Positions 51,529 through 60,808 of a DNA stretch of 64,000 bases are shown one piece after another; position 1 is the first letter of the stretch; each line of letters begins with the position of its first letter. The position numbers and the translations under genes were made by a program. Origin of the DNA: Massilia sp. YIM B02443 (GTDB lineage Bacteria > Pseudomonadota > Gammaproteobacteria > Burkholderiales > Burkholderiaceae_D); NCBI RefSeq assembly GCF_030411955.1, contig NZ_JASNRA010000005.1, positions 1-64,000 of the forward strand. The letters run 5' to 3'. Under the pieces are notes generated by a model. The model had not been told where the DNA came from and ran no database searches. It worked only from the letters and a program-made list of their open reading frames with translations.

Positions 51529-54500
51529 ATGGCATCGCCACGCGCGCTCATTGAAATGGTGGTTGACGGTGCTGCGGAAAGCCGCCGCCGGATCGAGACG
51601 GTCGGCGACGCTTTGCGTCGGATGAACAACGAGTCGCTCCAGCGTATCTCAGGCCAGATGAGCGATCTGACTGATCGCTATTCCAACCTCCAATCGACTA
51701 TCGGCAACGTCGCAGGCTTCGCGGTTGCCGGCGTCTCGCTCGCGACGCTTGGCTCAAAGATAGGCGACGTCCTTGGTTCGATGGGCGAGTTGGATGATCT
51801 GTCGCAAAAAACGGGCACCAGCGTGGAAAGCCTTTCCAAAATCCAAAAAGTTGCGAAAGCATTTGGCGTCGATTTTGCTGGGAGCGTGGATCCGGCGTTG
51901 GTCAAATTTGCGCGCGGCCTTACAACGGTCGATGATAAGTCCAGTAAAACTGCCAAAGCTCTTGCAGCAATCGGGGTCTCTGCGAAAGATAGTGCTGGGA
52001 ACTTGCGCGATCCTGGCAAAGTCATGGTTGAAGTAGCGAAGAGCCTCCAGAAATATCAGGATGGTGCTGGTAAGGCGGCCGTGGTTACCGATCTCTTCGG
52101 TAAGTCCGGCGCCGACCTCTTACCATTCTTTAACGATCTTGCAGATACAGTCGACGATTTTTCCGAAACATCGGGCGATGCAGTCGCGGCTGCGTCTGCG
52201 CTTCAGGATAAGTTCGGCAAACTTGGTGTTCAGACGGAAGAGGTGTTCACCGCTATTGTGAGCGCAGCGCTTCCAGCCTGCACATCTCTTGTAGACGGCT
52301 TCTCCGATGTGATTAAAGAACAGGATAAGCTTGTCGATAGCAAGAAGGTTGGAGGGTGGGCTGACAGCCTTGCCGTGGGATTCGCACGTGTCGCCGATGT
52401 AGCAGCGCTTGTTCCACGGGCCTTCTCGGCAATAGGGGGCAGCTTTGAAGCGGTAGGCGCTGACGTCAGCGTCATGCAGAAAATGCTTGAGGTTGCAAAC
52501 CCAATTAATGCAGCCCGCATGCTGAGCCAGGGTAGAAGCCCAACAAAAGAGCTGCAGCAGGCGATAGCTGAGAGGAATCGCATTCTCGATGCGGCCAATC
52601 AAAAATATGATGACCTGTGGAATAAGCCTGCCAATCAATTTGAGCAGGCTGTATTAAAGCGAATCTCCAATCGGATCGCGGATGTCGCACCTCAGGAAGC
52701 TGCTAGCGACAGCAAGGGGACGCTGCGTTATCCGTCTGGGGGCGAGGCTAACGATACAAAAAAAGCAGCTGACGCCTACGCGAATCTAACCGCCGCTATC
52801 CAGGCAAAGATCACCGCTTCTAAACTCGAACTGAGTAGCGGTGTGGCTTTGGAGCCAAGTCAGCAGGAGCAACTCAGACTGACCGAACAGCTGGCTGGTC
52901 TCAAGGACAAGCTGACGCCGATCCAGCGTGCGAACGTCGAAAACATGATCCAGGAAAGTGTCACGCTACTCGAAGTGATCGAGTCCCAAAAGCGTGCCGC
53001 AGAAGGGCTGGAATCGTATAACAAGCTCCGCGAACAATACGATACCAACGCCGCCAAGGTCATCCAGGATGCAACCAACGAGGCGATCCAGAACGAACAG
53101 CTCGCACTGACCTACGGTAAAACGAAGGGCGCTGTCGAAGCGTTCGAGTTGGCCCGGCTGGAGGAGCAGCTCGCGCAGCGCTCGTCCAAGGGACTGACGC
53201 TCGATGAGATCACCAATCTGGAAAAGCTGATCGCCGTCAAGAAGCGTAGCGCAACCGCACTGGCCACGGTCGACAAGTTCGACGCTGGTAAGAAGGCTGC
53301 GGAAAGCTTGACCGAGTTTCTTGATCCGGCCAAGGCACAGTCGTTTGGTGAAGCCTTGCGTGAATCGCTGGGTGGCGCAGGCACAGCGCTCTCTGCACTG
53401 ACCGCGACGCTCGACGGCTTTGGAAAACGCCAGGCGGAGATCGACAAACAGCGTGCGAATGCCGCCCTTGCATACAGCACTGGGCAGCGTACGGAAATGC
53501 AGAACATGCAGGACCTCGCACGCCTGAGCGAGATGGAAACCAAGAGCCGGCTGTCCGGCTATGGCGACATGGCCGGTGCAGCGGCGGGCTTCTTCGGTGA
53601 GCAGAGCCGCGGCTACCAGACGCTGATGACGGTGTCGAAGGTATTCCACGCGGCCGAGCTCGCGATGACGATGGCCGAGCTGGTGCCGAAGGGTATCGCC
53701 GCCGTCCTGAACCAGGGCAACGGCGACCCATACACCGCGTTCGGCCGCATGGCCGCGATGGGCGCGCTCGTGGCCGGCCTGGGTGTCGCCATCGGCGGCA
53801 CGTCCGGCAGCGGCCCGAGCCTGTCCGAGTCCCGCCAGAAGCAGCAGGGCACCGGCACGGTCCTCGGTTCGGATGCCAAGTCCGGCTCGATCGCGCGCGC
53901 ACTGGAGCAGATTGAGCAGTCGACCCTGGACAACCTGGGTGTCAGCAACGATATGCTGATCTCGCTGCGCAACATCGAATCCGAGATCGGCCAGTTCGCC
54001 TCGCTTCTGGTGCGCACCACCGGCGTGACGGGCGACTTCGGCAAGGACATGGAGAAGAGCGTCTTCGACTCGAAGGCGATCGGTATCGGCGGCGCTGCAG
54101 CCGGCGGTATCGCTGGCGCAGCTGCCGGCGCGTACGTCGGCATGGGCACCAGCTACATCGGCGCCATGTTGGGCGGCCCGGTCGGCATGGCACTTGGTGC
54201 CGCGCTGGGCGCGATCATCGGCAAGACCTTCGTCGGCAAAGCGCTGGGCAGCATCTTCGGCGGCAAGCAAACCGTCGAGGACACCGGCTTCTCCGTCGAC
54301 AAGACGGACTTCCGCAGCATCTTCGCCGGCGGCCTGAACGCCATGCAGTACGCCGACATCAAGAAGGACGGCGGCTGGTTCAGCAGCGATAAGAAGAGCA
54401 CGGCCACGCAGGGCCTGGGCGAGGAGGGCAACCGCCAGATCTCCAGCGTCCTAACGTCGCTGTACGACACGGTGTACGAGGCCGGCCAGATGCTCGGCTT

Positions 54501-56541
54501 TGGCGCCGACACGTTCAACGCGCAGCTGAGCAGCTTCGTGGTCGATATCGGCAAGGTCAGCCTGAAAGGTCTGTCCGACGACGAGATCCAGGAAGAGCTG
54601 GAGGGCGTGTTCTCCAAGGTGGGTGACGACCTGGCTAAGTTCGGCGTCGCCGGCCTGGACCAGTTCCAGAAAGTGGGGGAGGGCTACCTTGAGACGCTGG
54701 CCCGCGTGGCGACCAACTACACCACCCTGGACGCCATCATGGCGTCAATCGGCACTACCTTTGGCGCCACCGGCATGGAAAGCCTCGCAGCACGCGAGCG
54801 CTTGATCGGCATGGCCGGCGGTATCAGCGAGCTCGCACAGCAGACTTCCGCCTTCTCGAAGGACTTTCTTACCGAGGCTCAGCGCCTGGCGCCGGTGCAG
54901 CAGTACGTGACCAGCCAGCTGGCTGCGATGGGCTTGGCCTCGGTCGACACGCGCGATGAGTTCAGGGACGTCGTGCTGGGAATGGACCGGACCACCGAGG
55001 CCGGCGCGAAGCAGTTCACCGTGTTGATGAGCCTCGCCGAAGCATTCGCCCAGGTGTACCCAGCTGCGGAAGAAACCAGCAAGTCGATGCAAGAGGTGGC
55101 CGATGAGCAGCGCAGTCTGCAGGACCAGATTGACCAGCTGACCATGACGCGTGCACAGCTGCTCGAGAAAGAACGTAATGCGGTGGCTGAAGCGAATCGT
55201 CCGATGTGGGACCGCCTGCAGGCGCTGATGGCAGAGACGGCCGCCGTCCAGGCCGCGAAAGACGCGGCCGAAGGATTGCTGAGCGGCGTCGATGCCACGT
55301 TCGGTACGCTACAACGCGTTGTCGATCGTGAACGGGCGGTGCTGCAGTCGCAGGTGCAAAGCCATACCGAGGCGGCCAATAAGCTGCGTGCGGTGTCCTC
55401 CAGCCTGCGCAGCACGATCGACGGCATGCGCGGGCCGGGTAACGAGGCCGCTGATCGTGCTCGCGCCCAGAGTGACCTGAGTACATTCGTAGCGATCGCA
55501 CGCGCCGGTGGCGTGTTCCCTGATTCGGAGAAGCTGCAGGCGACCCTGAGCATCCTGTCTCAGGACGCAAGCGAACAGTTCGAGACGTTTGCTGACTACC
55601 AGCGGGATCTGTATCGCACCCGTAACAGCATGGCAGACCTGGCCGATTTGTCGGACGCTGCACTGTCGACTGAAGAACGTGCCCTCAAAACGCTGGAGGA
55701 GCAGCTCGACGTGTACGACCAGATGCTCAAGCGGCATCAGGAGCAAGTCGAGCTCCTGAAAGGGCAGAGCGTCACCGGGCTGTCGATTCTGGATGCGATC
55801 CGCGCATTGCAGGGCTCGATCCTGGCGGCGCAAAACAATCCGATGGTCGCCGCCACTTCGGCAATCAATAACGCCTACCAGACGCACCTCGGCCGTGCGC
55901 CAGACGCGGCCGGCTTCGAGTGGTGGAAGAACGCCGCGGCCGGTGGCGCACCTGTATCGCAGATCGTTGACGGCATCGCCAACTCGGCCGAGGCCGACCT
56001 TCGCAAGCTCTATCAAAGCGCATTGGGCCGCGCGCCGGATGCTGAGGGTCTTGCGTATTGGATGAATGCGTTCGGACCGACAATGGATGCTGCTGAGCGC
56101 GCGGAGTTTCTCAAAGGGGCGACGCCGGAACTAGCTGCCATCGGCTCGGGTAGCCAGGAAGATTTCCTAAAGCAGAAAGGAGTCACTACTGGTTCCAGCC
56201 TGGCACTGCGCGGAATCCCTGGCTTTGCTACCGGTGGAGACCATAGCGGTGGCTGGCGGATCGTGGGTGAGAACGGCCCGGAGCTGGAGGCAACAGGCCC
56301 ATCGCGCATCTTCAATGCTACTCAGACCAATGAACTGATGGGGCGGCTGATGCAGCCGACCAGTGGCAGCGATGCATTGGTAGCGGAGGTCCGCGCGCTA
56401 CGTGCCGAAGTGGCAGCGCTGCGTGAAGCCAACAGCGCTGAGAACCGCGCCATCGCCGGCGGCGCACAAGCTGCGGCTGAGCATTTGGACGCGGCGATCA
56501 ATGGCGACAAGCCTCTTGCAATGAAAGTGATTCCAGCATGA
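51529..56541 (+). CDS. Tape measure protein with C-terminal DUF4214-like repeats
   Basis: 1670 aa, the longest gene, setting tail length. Long helical stretches, TMP-type start (LIEMVVDGAAESRRRIETVGDALRRMN), hydrophobic segments near 745-760 and 850-890 (GGAAAGGIAGAAAGAYVG) that may insert in the host membrane. Near 1450-1540 two DUF4214-like repeats read YQTHLGRAPDAAGFEWW and YQSALGRAPDAEGLAYW. The last part (IPGFATGGDHSGGWRIVGENGPELEATGPSRIFNATQT) is the conserved TMP C-terminal motif. Bases 51750-52750 are more AT-rich, suggesting a recombined segment. Confidence 0.92.
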   Translation: MASPRALIEMVVDGAAESRRRIETVGDALRRMNNESLQRISGQMSDLTDRYSNLQSTIGNVAGFAVAGVSLATLGSKIGDVLGSMGELDDLSQKTGTSVESLSKIQKVAKAFGVDFAGSVDPALVKFARGLTTVDDKSSKTAKALAAIGVSAKDSAGNLRDPGKVMVEVAKSLQKYQDGAGKAAVVTDLFGKSGADLLPFFNDLADTVDDFSETSGDAVAAASALQDKFGKLGVQTEEVFTAIVSAALPACTSLVDGFSDVIKEQDKLVDSKKVGGWADSLAVGFARVADVAALVPRAFSAIGGSFEAVGADVSVMQKMLEVANPINAARMLSQGRSPTKELQQAIAERNRILDAANQKYDDLWNKPANQFEQAVLKRISNRIADVAPQEAASDSKGTLRYPSGGEANDTKKAADAYANLTAAIQAKITASKLELSSGVALEPSQQEQLRLTEQLAGLKDKLTPIQRANVENMIQESVTLLEVIESQKRAAEGLESYNKLREQYDTNAAKVIQDATNEAIQNEQLALTYGKTKGAVEAFELARLEEQLAQRSSKGLTLDEITNLEKLIAVKKRSATALATVDKFDAGKKAAESLTEFLDPAKAQSFGEALRESLGGAGTALSALTATLDGFGKRQAEIDKQRANAALAYSTGQRTEMQNMQDLARLSEMETKSRLSGYGDMAGAAAGFFGEQSRGYQTLMTVSKVFHAAELAMTMAELVPKGIAAVLNQGNGDPYTAFGRMAAMGALVAGLGVAIGGTSGSGPSLSESRQKQQGTGTVLGSDAKSGSIARALEQIEQSTLDNLGVSNDMLISLRNIESEIGQFASLLVRTTGVTGDFGKDMEKSVFDSKAIGIGGAAAGGIAGAAAGAYVGMGTSYIGAMLGGPVGMALGAALGAIIGKTFVGKALGSIFGGKQTVEDTGFSVDKTDFRSIFAGGLNAMQYADIKKDGGWFSSDKKSTATQGLGEEGNRQISSVLTSLYDTVYEAGQMLGFGADTFNAQLSSFVVDIGKVSLKGLSDDEIQEELEGVFSKVGDDLAKFGVAGLDQFQKVGEGYLETLARVATNYTTLDAIMASIGTTFGATGMESLAARERLIGMAGGISELAQQTSAFSKDFLTEAQRLAPVQQYVTSQLAAMGLASVDTRDEFRDVVLGMDRTTEAGAKQFTVLMSLAEAFAQVYPAAEETSKSMQEVADEQRSLQDQIDQLTMTRAQLLEKERNAVAEANRPMWDRLQALMAETAAVQAAKDAAEGLLSGVDATFGTLQRVVDRERAVLQSQVQSHTEAANKLRAVSSSLRSTIDGMRGPGNEAADRARAQSDLSTFVAIARAGGVFPDSEKLQATLSILSQDASEQFETFADYQRDLYRTRNSMADLADLSDAALSTEERALKTLEEQLDVYDQMLKRHQEQVELLKGQSVTGLSILDAIRALQGSILAAQNNPMVAATSAINNAYQTHLGRAPDAAGFEWWKNAAAGGAPVSQIVDGIANSAEADLRKLYQSALGRAPDAEGLAYWMNAFGPTMDAAERAEFLKGATPELAAIGSGSQEDFLKQKGVTTGSSLALRGIPGFATGGDHSGGWRIVGENGPELEATGPSRIFNATQTNELMGRLMQPTSGSDALVAEVRALRAEVAALREANSAENRAIAGGAQAAAEHLDAAINGDKPLAMKVIPA

Positions 56542-57581
56542 TCATCGTTGACCCGGCAACACTGGGTACCGTGACGTGTACGCGCGCTGCCCCAGCTCCG
56601 TACTACGATCGCAACGGCGTGCAGCAGATGGCGCCTGCCAACACGCTGCGCGTCACCTATGACCCGGCAGATCTGAGCAAGGCACCCTACGTCCTGCTCG
56701 ACGCCGGCGAAGTGATCGGTGCAGGTGCAGGCCTCGTGTATTCGAACGTGCCCATAACCGAGCTGGCTTACAGCTTCGCGGCAACCTTCGCCAAGGATGC
56801 TTTGGTGTATGAGCCGAGCACGGAGAAGGTCTTCCAGTCGCTGATCGCGAACAACACCGGTAAGGCGCTGACTGATACCACCGCTTGGACACCCCGCGGC
56901 GTTACCAACCGGCGCAAGATGCTCGACGAGTACAACAACACGCAGACCGAGTTTCCCGACGAAATCATCCTGGTGGTATCGCCTGAAGCAATCTGCCAGG
57001 GGATGTACTTGGGGAACGTATTCGCTGATGAGATTCGCATCAGCGTGGTCGACCAGGTGGAAGGGCTTGTCTATAGCGAGACCGCCGAACTTGTCGAGTC
57101 CACGTCCGGTAGCTCGTTCTTCAACTGGTGTTTCAAGCGGATCCGCCGCAAGGACTTCTTCGGCACGCTGAAGATGCCGGTGTACGCAAACGCGCTGATC
57201 ACGATCTGCATACGCAAGATCGGTGGCATCGCGAAGTGCGGCATGGCCGGGGTTGGTCCGGTTGATGACTTCGGTCCGACGTTGCTTGGCTTGTCGACCG
57301 AGGGCAAGGATTACTCGAGCACGACTTTCAATTTTGACGGCACAAGCAACACGGTGATCCGCCCATATGCCAAGAGGATGTCCTGCGACGTTAGCGTCGA
57401 CAACGACCAGATCGAGTATTTGCAGGGCCGCTTGTTCGAGCGCCGCCAGCGAATGCTGTTCTGGTTCGGCGGCGGGCCTGGCGGCTCGACGGTTGTCGCT
57501 GGCCGGTACGGCAGCTTCAAAGTCGTTTTCCAATATCAGATGAAATCACTCATGAGTTTAACTATTGAAGGAGCCGTTTAA
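56538..57581 (+). CDS. Tail tip/distal tail protein (putative)
   Basis: 347 aa, beta-rich, no motif recognised. Start MIIVDPATLGTVTCTRAAPAPYYDRNGVQQM overlaps the tape measure stop (ATGA). Contains WTPRGVTNRRKMLDEYNNTQTEF and CIRKIGGIAKCGMAGVG. In this position siphoviruses carry baseplate or distal tail proteins, and this is the only basis for the call. Confidence 0.55.
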   Translation: MIIVDPATLGTVTCTRAAPAPYYDRNGVQQMAPANTLRVTYDPADLSKAPYVLLDAGEVIGAGAGLVYSNVPITELAYSFAATFAKDALVYEPSTEKVFQSLIANNTGKALTDTTAWTPRGVTNRRKMLDEYNNTQTEFPDEIILVVSPEAICQGMYLGNVFADEIRISVVDQVEGLVYSETAELVESTSGSSFFNWCFKRIRRKDFFGTLKMPVYANALITICIRKIGGIAKCGMAGVGPVDDFGPTLLGLSTEGKDYSSTTFNFDGTSNTVIRPYAKRMSCDVSVDNDQIEYLQGRLFERRQRMLFWFGGGPGGSTVVAGRYGSFKVVFQYQMKSLMSLTIEGAV

Positions 57582-58579
57582 TGGCTGGCATTACTACATT
57601 CTTGGACGAATCGCAGATGCCGAACCGGACGCAAGAACAGAAGGTGTTCGATAACCTTCTGGCTTATGTGTTCCAGAATTTCCCCAAGTGGGGTCGTGAA
57701 GTCAACGACACGCTCGGTGCGATGAATGCTTTGCAGGCTGGTGGTGCATACGCGCTGCCCTATATTTTTGATACCGCGACTTCCGATGTAGACCCGGGAG
57801 CTGGCAAGCTGCGCTTGTCGAGCGCTACGCAAAACGCGGCCACGGTCATGCGCTTGGACCTCACTGCGGGCGGTCAGGACTACACCACGCTCCTCGATAC
57901 CATGGACTCATCGACCAGCGTGATCAAGGGCACAATTCGATTGGTGAAGCAGGGCGACCATAGCAAGTGGATGACGTTTGACGTTACCGCGCGCGCGGCG
58001 CCATCCGGCTATCGCAACCTGACGGTCGTGTGCACGGACAGCAGCTCGGCCAGCCCATTCGTGAAAGATGACCTCCTGCTCCTGTTTTTCCAGCGCAGCG
58101 GCGACAAAGGCGAAATCGGCGTCAGCGGGATGGTTCCGCTCGCATCAGTAACAATCGCGTCGGCAGTAGCGAGTATCGATTTCCTGAACATCTTCAGCGC
58201 GCTTTACGATAAATATACTATTGAAGTCCAAGGGCTTACAAATAATGGTTCGCCAGAAGTTTCATTGCTACAGTTGGCTTTTGGAGGTGTTGCTCGAACA
58301 AGCGGATATACCAACGTAAATGTTATTAATGCGGGATCTCCGTCCACTGGTGTGATGGTGGGTTATTCCACCCAAGTAACGGGGGTTGTTGAGGTAAGAA
58401 ATGTAAATGGCTCGCTCAAGATGCTTGAATCTCGCATGTGTGATTCGGCTCTTCCTGGGCGATTGTCGATCGGAACCATCGCCACGACTACTCCTGCTAG
58501 CGGGTTTCGAATCATCCCGCCCCCCGGATTTTCTTTCACCAGCGGAGTTATCCGCATCTATGGAAATAGGAATACTTAA
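57581..58579 (+). CDS. Tail fibre protein (putative receptor-binding)
   Basis: 332 aa. The N-terminal half (GRRVNDTLGAM-like REVNDTLGAMNALQAGG, then AGKLRLSSATQNAATVMRLDL and VIKGTIRLVKQGDHSKWMTFDVTARAAPSGYRNLTV) resembles tail fibre domains common in Burkholderia-type phages. The C-terminal third from about 58190 is clearly more AT-rich with serine, asparagine and glycine repeats, as expected for an exchangeable receptor-binding tip. The start overlaps the previous stop by one base (TAATG). Confidence 0.7.
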   Translation: MAGITTFLDESQMPNRTQEQKVFDNLLAYVFQNFPKWGREVNDTLGAMNALQAGGAYALPYIFDTATSDVDPGAGKLRLSSATQNAATVMRLDLTAGGQDYTTLLDTMDSSTSVIKGTIRLVKQGDHSKWMTFDVTARAAPSGYRNLTVVCTDSSSASPFVKDDLLLLFFQRSGDKGEIGVSGMVPLASVTIASAVASIDFLNIFSALYDKYTIEVQGLTNNGSPEVSLLQLAFGGVARTSGYTNVNVINAGSPSTGVMVGYSTQVTGVVEVRNVNGSLKMLESRMCDSALPGRLSIGTIATTTPASGFRIIPPPGFSFTSGVIRIYGNRNT

Positions 58580-59020
58580 ATGGCAGTCCAAGTAATGGTA
58601 GACGGCGTCATCCGCGATGCCACCCCCGATGAACTGGGTGAGATCGTAGGGCGAAGCAACGGCAACATCAAGGCACTGAAAGTAGCCAAGAACGAACAGA
58701 TCAATGGATGGCGTTCCGCCGCTAACACGTCAACCTTTGCACATGCCGATAAGCATTTTGATTGCGATGCACTCTCGCGCTCGGACATTGACGGCGTGGC
58801 TAATCACATCGGTCTGTTTGGAGATTTTCCTACTGGGTTCCCTGGCATGTGGAAGGCTGCTGACAATACGATGCTGCCAGTACCGGACGTAGATGCATTC
58901 CGCGCGCTGTACGCCTCGATGACAGCTCAGGGCGCTGCGAACTTCATGCGTTCGCAAGTCCTAAAAGCTCAGCTGGAAAACGCCAGCACGGCGGAAGAGA
59001 TCGCAGCTATCACCTGGTGA
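58580..59020 (+). CDS. DUF4376-type tail fibre accessory protein
   Basis: 146 aa. The C-terminal domain (INGWRSAANTSTFAHADKHFDCDALSRSDIDGVANHIGLF, then GMWKAADNTMLPVPDVDAFRALYASM) fits DUF4376, frequent in tail fibre or fibre assembly proteins. The ATG follows the fibre stop directly. It is the last tail gene; the third dyad follows at 59061. Confidence 0.75.
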   Translation: MAVQVMVDGVIRDATPDELGEIVGRSNGNIKALKVAKNEQINGWRSAANTSTFAHADKHFDCDALSRSDIDGVANHIGLFGDFPTGFPGMWKAADNTMLPVPDVDAFRALYASMTAQGAANFMRSQVLKAQLENASTAEEIAAITW

Positions 59021-59059
59021 TTCAAGCTGGTCGCTTCTGCCTCGGCCTGCTCAGCAATC

Positions 59060-59085
59060 AGTCTCATCCTTCCGAGAAATGAGAC
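59060..59085 (+). promoter_or_regulatory. Late-region dyad, copy 3
   Basis: AGTCTCA (59060-59066), centre TCCTTCCGAGAAA, TGAGAC (59080-59085). Arms GTCTCA/TGAGAC. It stands about 70 bases before the holin gene, suggesting separate control of the lysis genes. Confidence 0.75.
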
Positions 59086-59155
59086 GGGCTCAGCGTGAAA
59101 CTGTGTGCTTCCCCGGCTTCTTGGCCGGGCCTACAGTCCACGCTGAAAGTCCATC

Positions 59156-59518
59156 ATGAACCATTCCCCGCCAACTGGCGGTTTCGACTACGACACCCTC
59201 ATCAACTGGGCGCTGCTCATCGCTCTGTCGCTATGGGGCGGCTGGGCGAGCTTCGTGCGCAAGATGCGCGAGGGTCACGCGCGGGCCTGGAACATCACCG
59301 AGCTCGTCGGGGAGCTCGTCATCGCAGGCTTCACCGGCATCGTAACCGCGCACTTGTGCGATGCCATTCCGAGCTTCCCCGTCTCGCTTAAATACGCATT
59401 CGTCGGCATTGCAGCGCACATGGGATCGCGTGCCCTGTTCAGGTTCGAGGCGATGATGAACGCCCGCCTGAATCTGCCTGTCGATGTCCAGAAGAAGGAA
59501 GACGACCATGCCTCCTAG
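59156..59518 (+). CDS. Holin (LydA/holin superfamily III-like)
   Basis: 120 aa with three hydrophobic segments: LINWALLIALSLWGGWASFV, ELVIAGFTGIVTAHLCDA, and SLKYAFVGIAAHMGSRALF. The stretch ELVGELVIAGFTGIVTAHLC...GIAAHMGSRAL is typical of LydA-type holins. It would form pores in the inner membrane that release the endolysin at the set time. Overlaps the endolysin start by 11 bases. Confidence 0.82.
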   Translation: MNHSPPTGGFDYDTLINWALLIALSLWGGWASFVRKMREGHARAWNITELVGELVIAGFTGIVTAHLCDAIPSFPVSLKYAFVGIAAHMGSRALFRFEAMMNARLNLPVDVQKKEDDHAS

Positions 59519-59969
59519 CGCCTTCATCAACCTGCTGCTGCCGGCCGCGCAGCGCGTGCACCGCGAGCACGGCATTCCGGCGTCGGTCACGATCGCCCAG
59601 GGCGCGCTTGAATCGGGCTGGGGCGCCCGCGCACCGGGCAACAACCTGTTCGGGATCAAGGCCGACCCCGCCTGGAAGGGCAAGACGGTCGACATCCGGA
59701 CGCACGAATACGTCGCCGGAAGGCGCGTCGACATCGTCGCCAAGTTCCGCGCCTACGCCAGCATCGACGACTGCATTGCTGACCGCGCGCGCTTCCTGAA
59801 AGCGAACCCACGCTACGCGCCTTGCTTCCGCGAGGTCACCGGCGAGGCATGGGCGCGCGCGCTGCAGAAAGCCGGCTACGCGACCGACCCGAAGTACGCC
59901 GAAAGCCTGATCGCGGTCATGCGCGGCCGGAACATGTCCCAGTACGACAACCTGAAAGGCAAGCCATGA
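59508..59969 (+). CDS. Endolysin: FlgJ-type glucosaminidase
   Basis: 153 aa, peptidoglycan hydrolase with the glucosaminidase domain of FlgJ type: ASVTIAQGALESGWGARAPGNNLFGIKAD with the catalytic Glu in ALESGWG, RTHEYVAGRRVDIVAKFRAYASIDDCIADRARFL, and KAGYATDPKYAESLIAVM. No signal peptide, so export needs the holin. I chose ATG 59508 after GAAGGAAGACGACC. Confidence 0.88.
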   Translation: MPPSAFINLLLPAAQRVHREHGIPASVTIAQGALESGWGARAPGNNLFGIKADPAWKGKTVDIRTHEYVAGRRVDIVAKFRAYASIDDCIADRARFLKANPRYAPCFREVTGEAWARALQKAGYATDPKYAESLIAVMRGRNMSQYDNLKGKP

Positions 59970-60082
59970 AGAAGATCGCCCTGCTCGCCCTGATGCTGGC
60001 CCAGGTCGGCTGCTCAAACCTGGCCCTGCAGTGCAGCGGCACCTACACTGGCGACGAGGTGCGCAATGTCGAACGGAAGTAG
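59966..60082 (+). CDS. Small lipoprotein-like lysis protein (Rz1-like)
   Basis: 38 aa: MKKIALLALMLAQVGCSNLALQCSGTYTGDEVRNVERK. Short hydrophobic signal and a lipobox-like QVGC (the -3 position is Gln instead of Leu/Val). It overlaps the endolysin stop (ATGA) and the next gene. Likely an outer-membrane-linked spanin component or a superinfection-exclusion lipoprotein. Confidence 0.62.
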   Translation: MKKIALLALMLAQVGCSNLALQCSGTYTGDEVRNVERK

Positions 60083-60455
60083 CGAGTTCCTGACCAAGCT
60101 GCGCGACGAGCGCGTGTCGCTCTTCACCAAGGACCGCGTGCTGCTGGCACCGCTGGCGTACTACTCGGCGCTGCTGGCCGACGTGGTGCTGGTGCCGGCC
60201 GGCTTCGTCACCGACTATGCCAGTGTGCCGCGTGCGCCGCTCACCTACTGGCTGTTCGGCGGCGTCGGCGACGAGGCGGCGGTGGTGCATGATCACCTCT
60301 ACGAAACCGGCATCGTGCCGCGCGACGTGGCGGACGCGGTCTACGGCGAAGCGCTCGAGGCCTGTGGCGTGCCCGCCTGGCGCCGCGGCCCGATGGTGCT
60401 GGCGGTACGGCTGTTCGGCGCTGGCCGATATTTGCCGGCGGCAGTGGCGTCGTGA
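60066..60455 (+). CDS. DUF1353-family phage protein
   Basis: 129 aa. VPAGFVTDYASVPRAPLTYWLFGGVGDEAAVVHDHLYETGIVPRDVADAVYGEALEACGVPAWRRGPMVLAVRLFG is the DUF1353 signature (GFxTDxASVPR, AxxxHDxLY, AD-x-x-F/Y). These genes sit beside lysis genes in many prophages; function unknown. ATG 60066 is inside the lipoprotein gene. Confidence 0.85.
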   Translation: MSNGSSEFLTKLRDERVSLFTKDRVLLAPLAYYSALLADVVLVPAGFVTDYASVPRAPLTYWLFGGVGDEAAVVHDHLYETGIVPRDVADAVYGEALEACGVPAWRRGPMVLAVRLFGAGRYLPAAVAS

Positions 60456-60493
60456 TCGAGTTTCACGTGCTCACGCCGCGCGGCTCGGTCCAT

Positions 60494-60745
60494 CTATTCT
60501 CGGTCGACGGTGGGAGGGTTGTCCCGTCCGCCCCAGATCCTGGTGAGCCGCTGGCCCCGGGTCGACCGTGCTCCGCTGCCGTCACCCCGGCGGGGGCCGA
60601 GCTCCAAGATCACGCGCCGCACTATGCTGAGTGATACGTTCCGCTCATGCAGATAACAGACTGCCGGGTACATGCCGAACACGTCGGCGATGTTCGCGGC
60701 CAGGTCTATATACACAGCTGTGAGGCGGTCGGTTCGCGCATCCAT
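60494..60745 (-). CDS. Small minus-strand phage protein, divergent from imuA
   Basis: 83 aa beginning MDARTDRLTAVYIDLAANIADVFGMYPAVCYLHERNVSLSIVRRVI. The pattern Y-x-D-L-A-x-x-I-A-x-x-x-G-M-x-x-A-x-x-x-L resembles small proteins I recognise from Oxalobacteraceae and phages, ending near RRVI; the last 30 residues (from LGPRRG) look like read-through. It is the only minus-strand gene in the lysis area; the SOS box lies 63 bases upstream of its start. Confidence 0.55.
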   Translation of the reverse strand: MDARTDRLTAVYIDLAANIADVFGMYPAVCYLHERNVSLSIVRRVILELGPRRGDGSGARSTRGQRLTRIWGGRDNPPTVDRE

Positions 60746-60808
60746 CCGGCAATTGTCACGGAATTGGCCGACATCCAATTTGAGCTAGATCAAATAGCAA
60801 TGCTGCTA

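Noticed and set aside
60452..60634. 60-aa plus-strand frame with GTG start after the DUF1353 gene
   Set aside because: Composition is poor and the minus-strand frame in the same place has a more protein-like N-terminus; I kept only the latter at low confidence.
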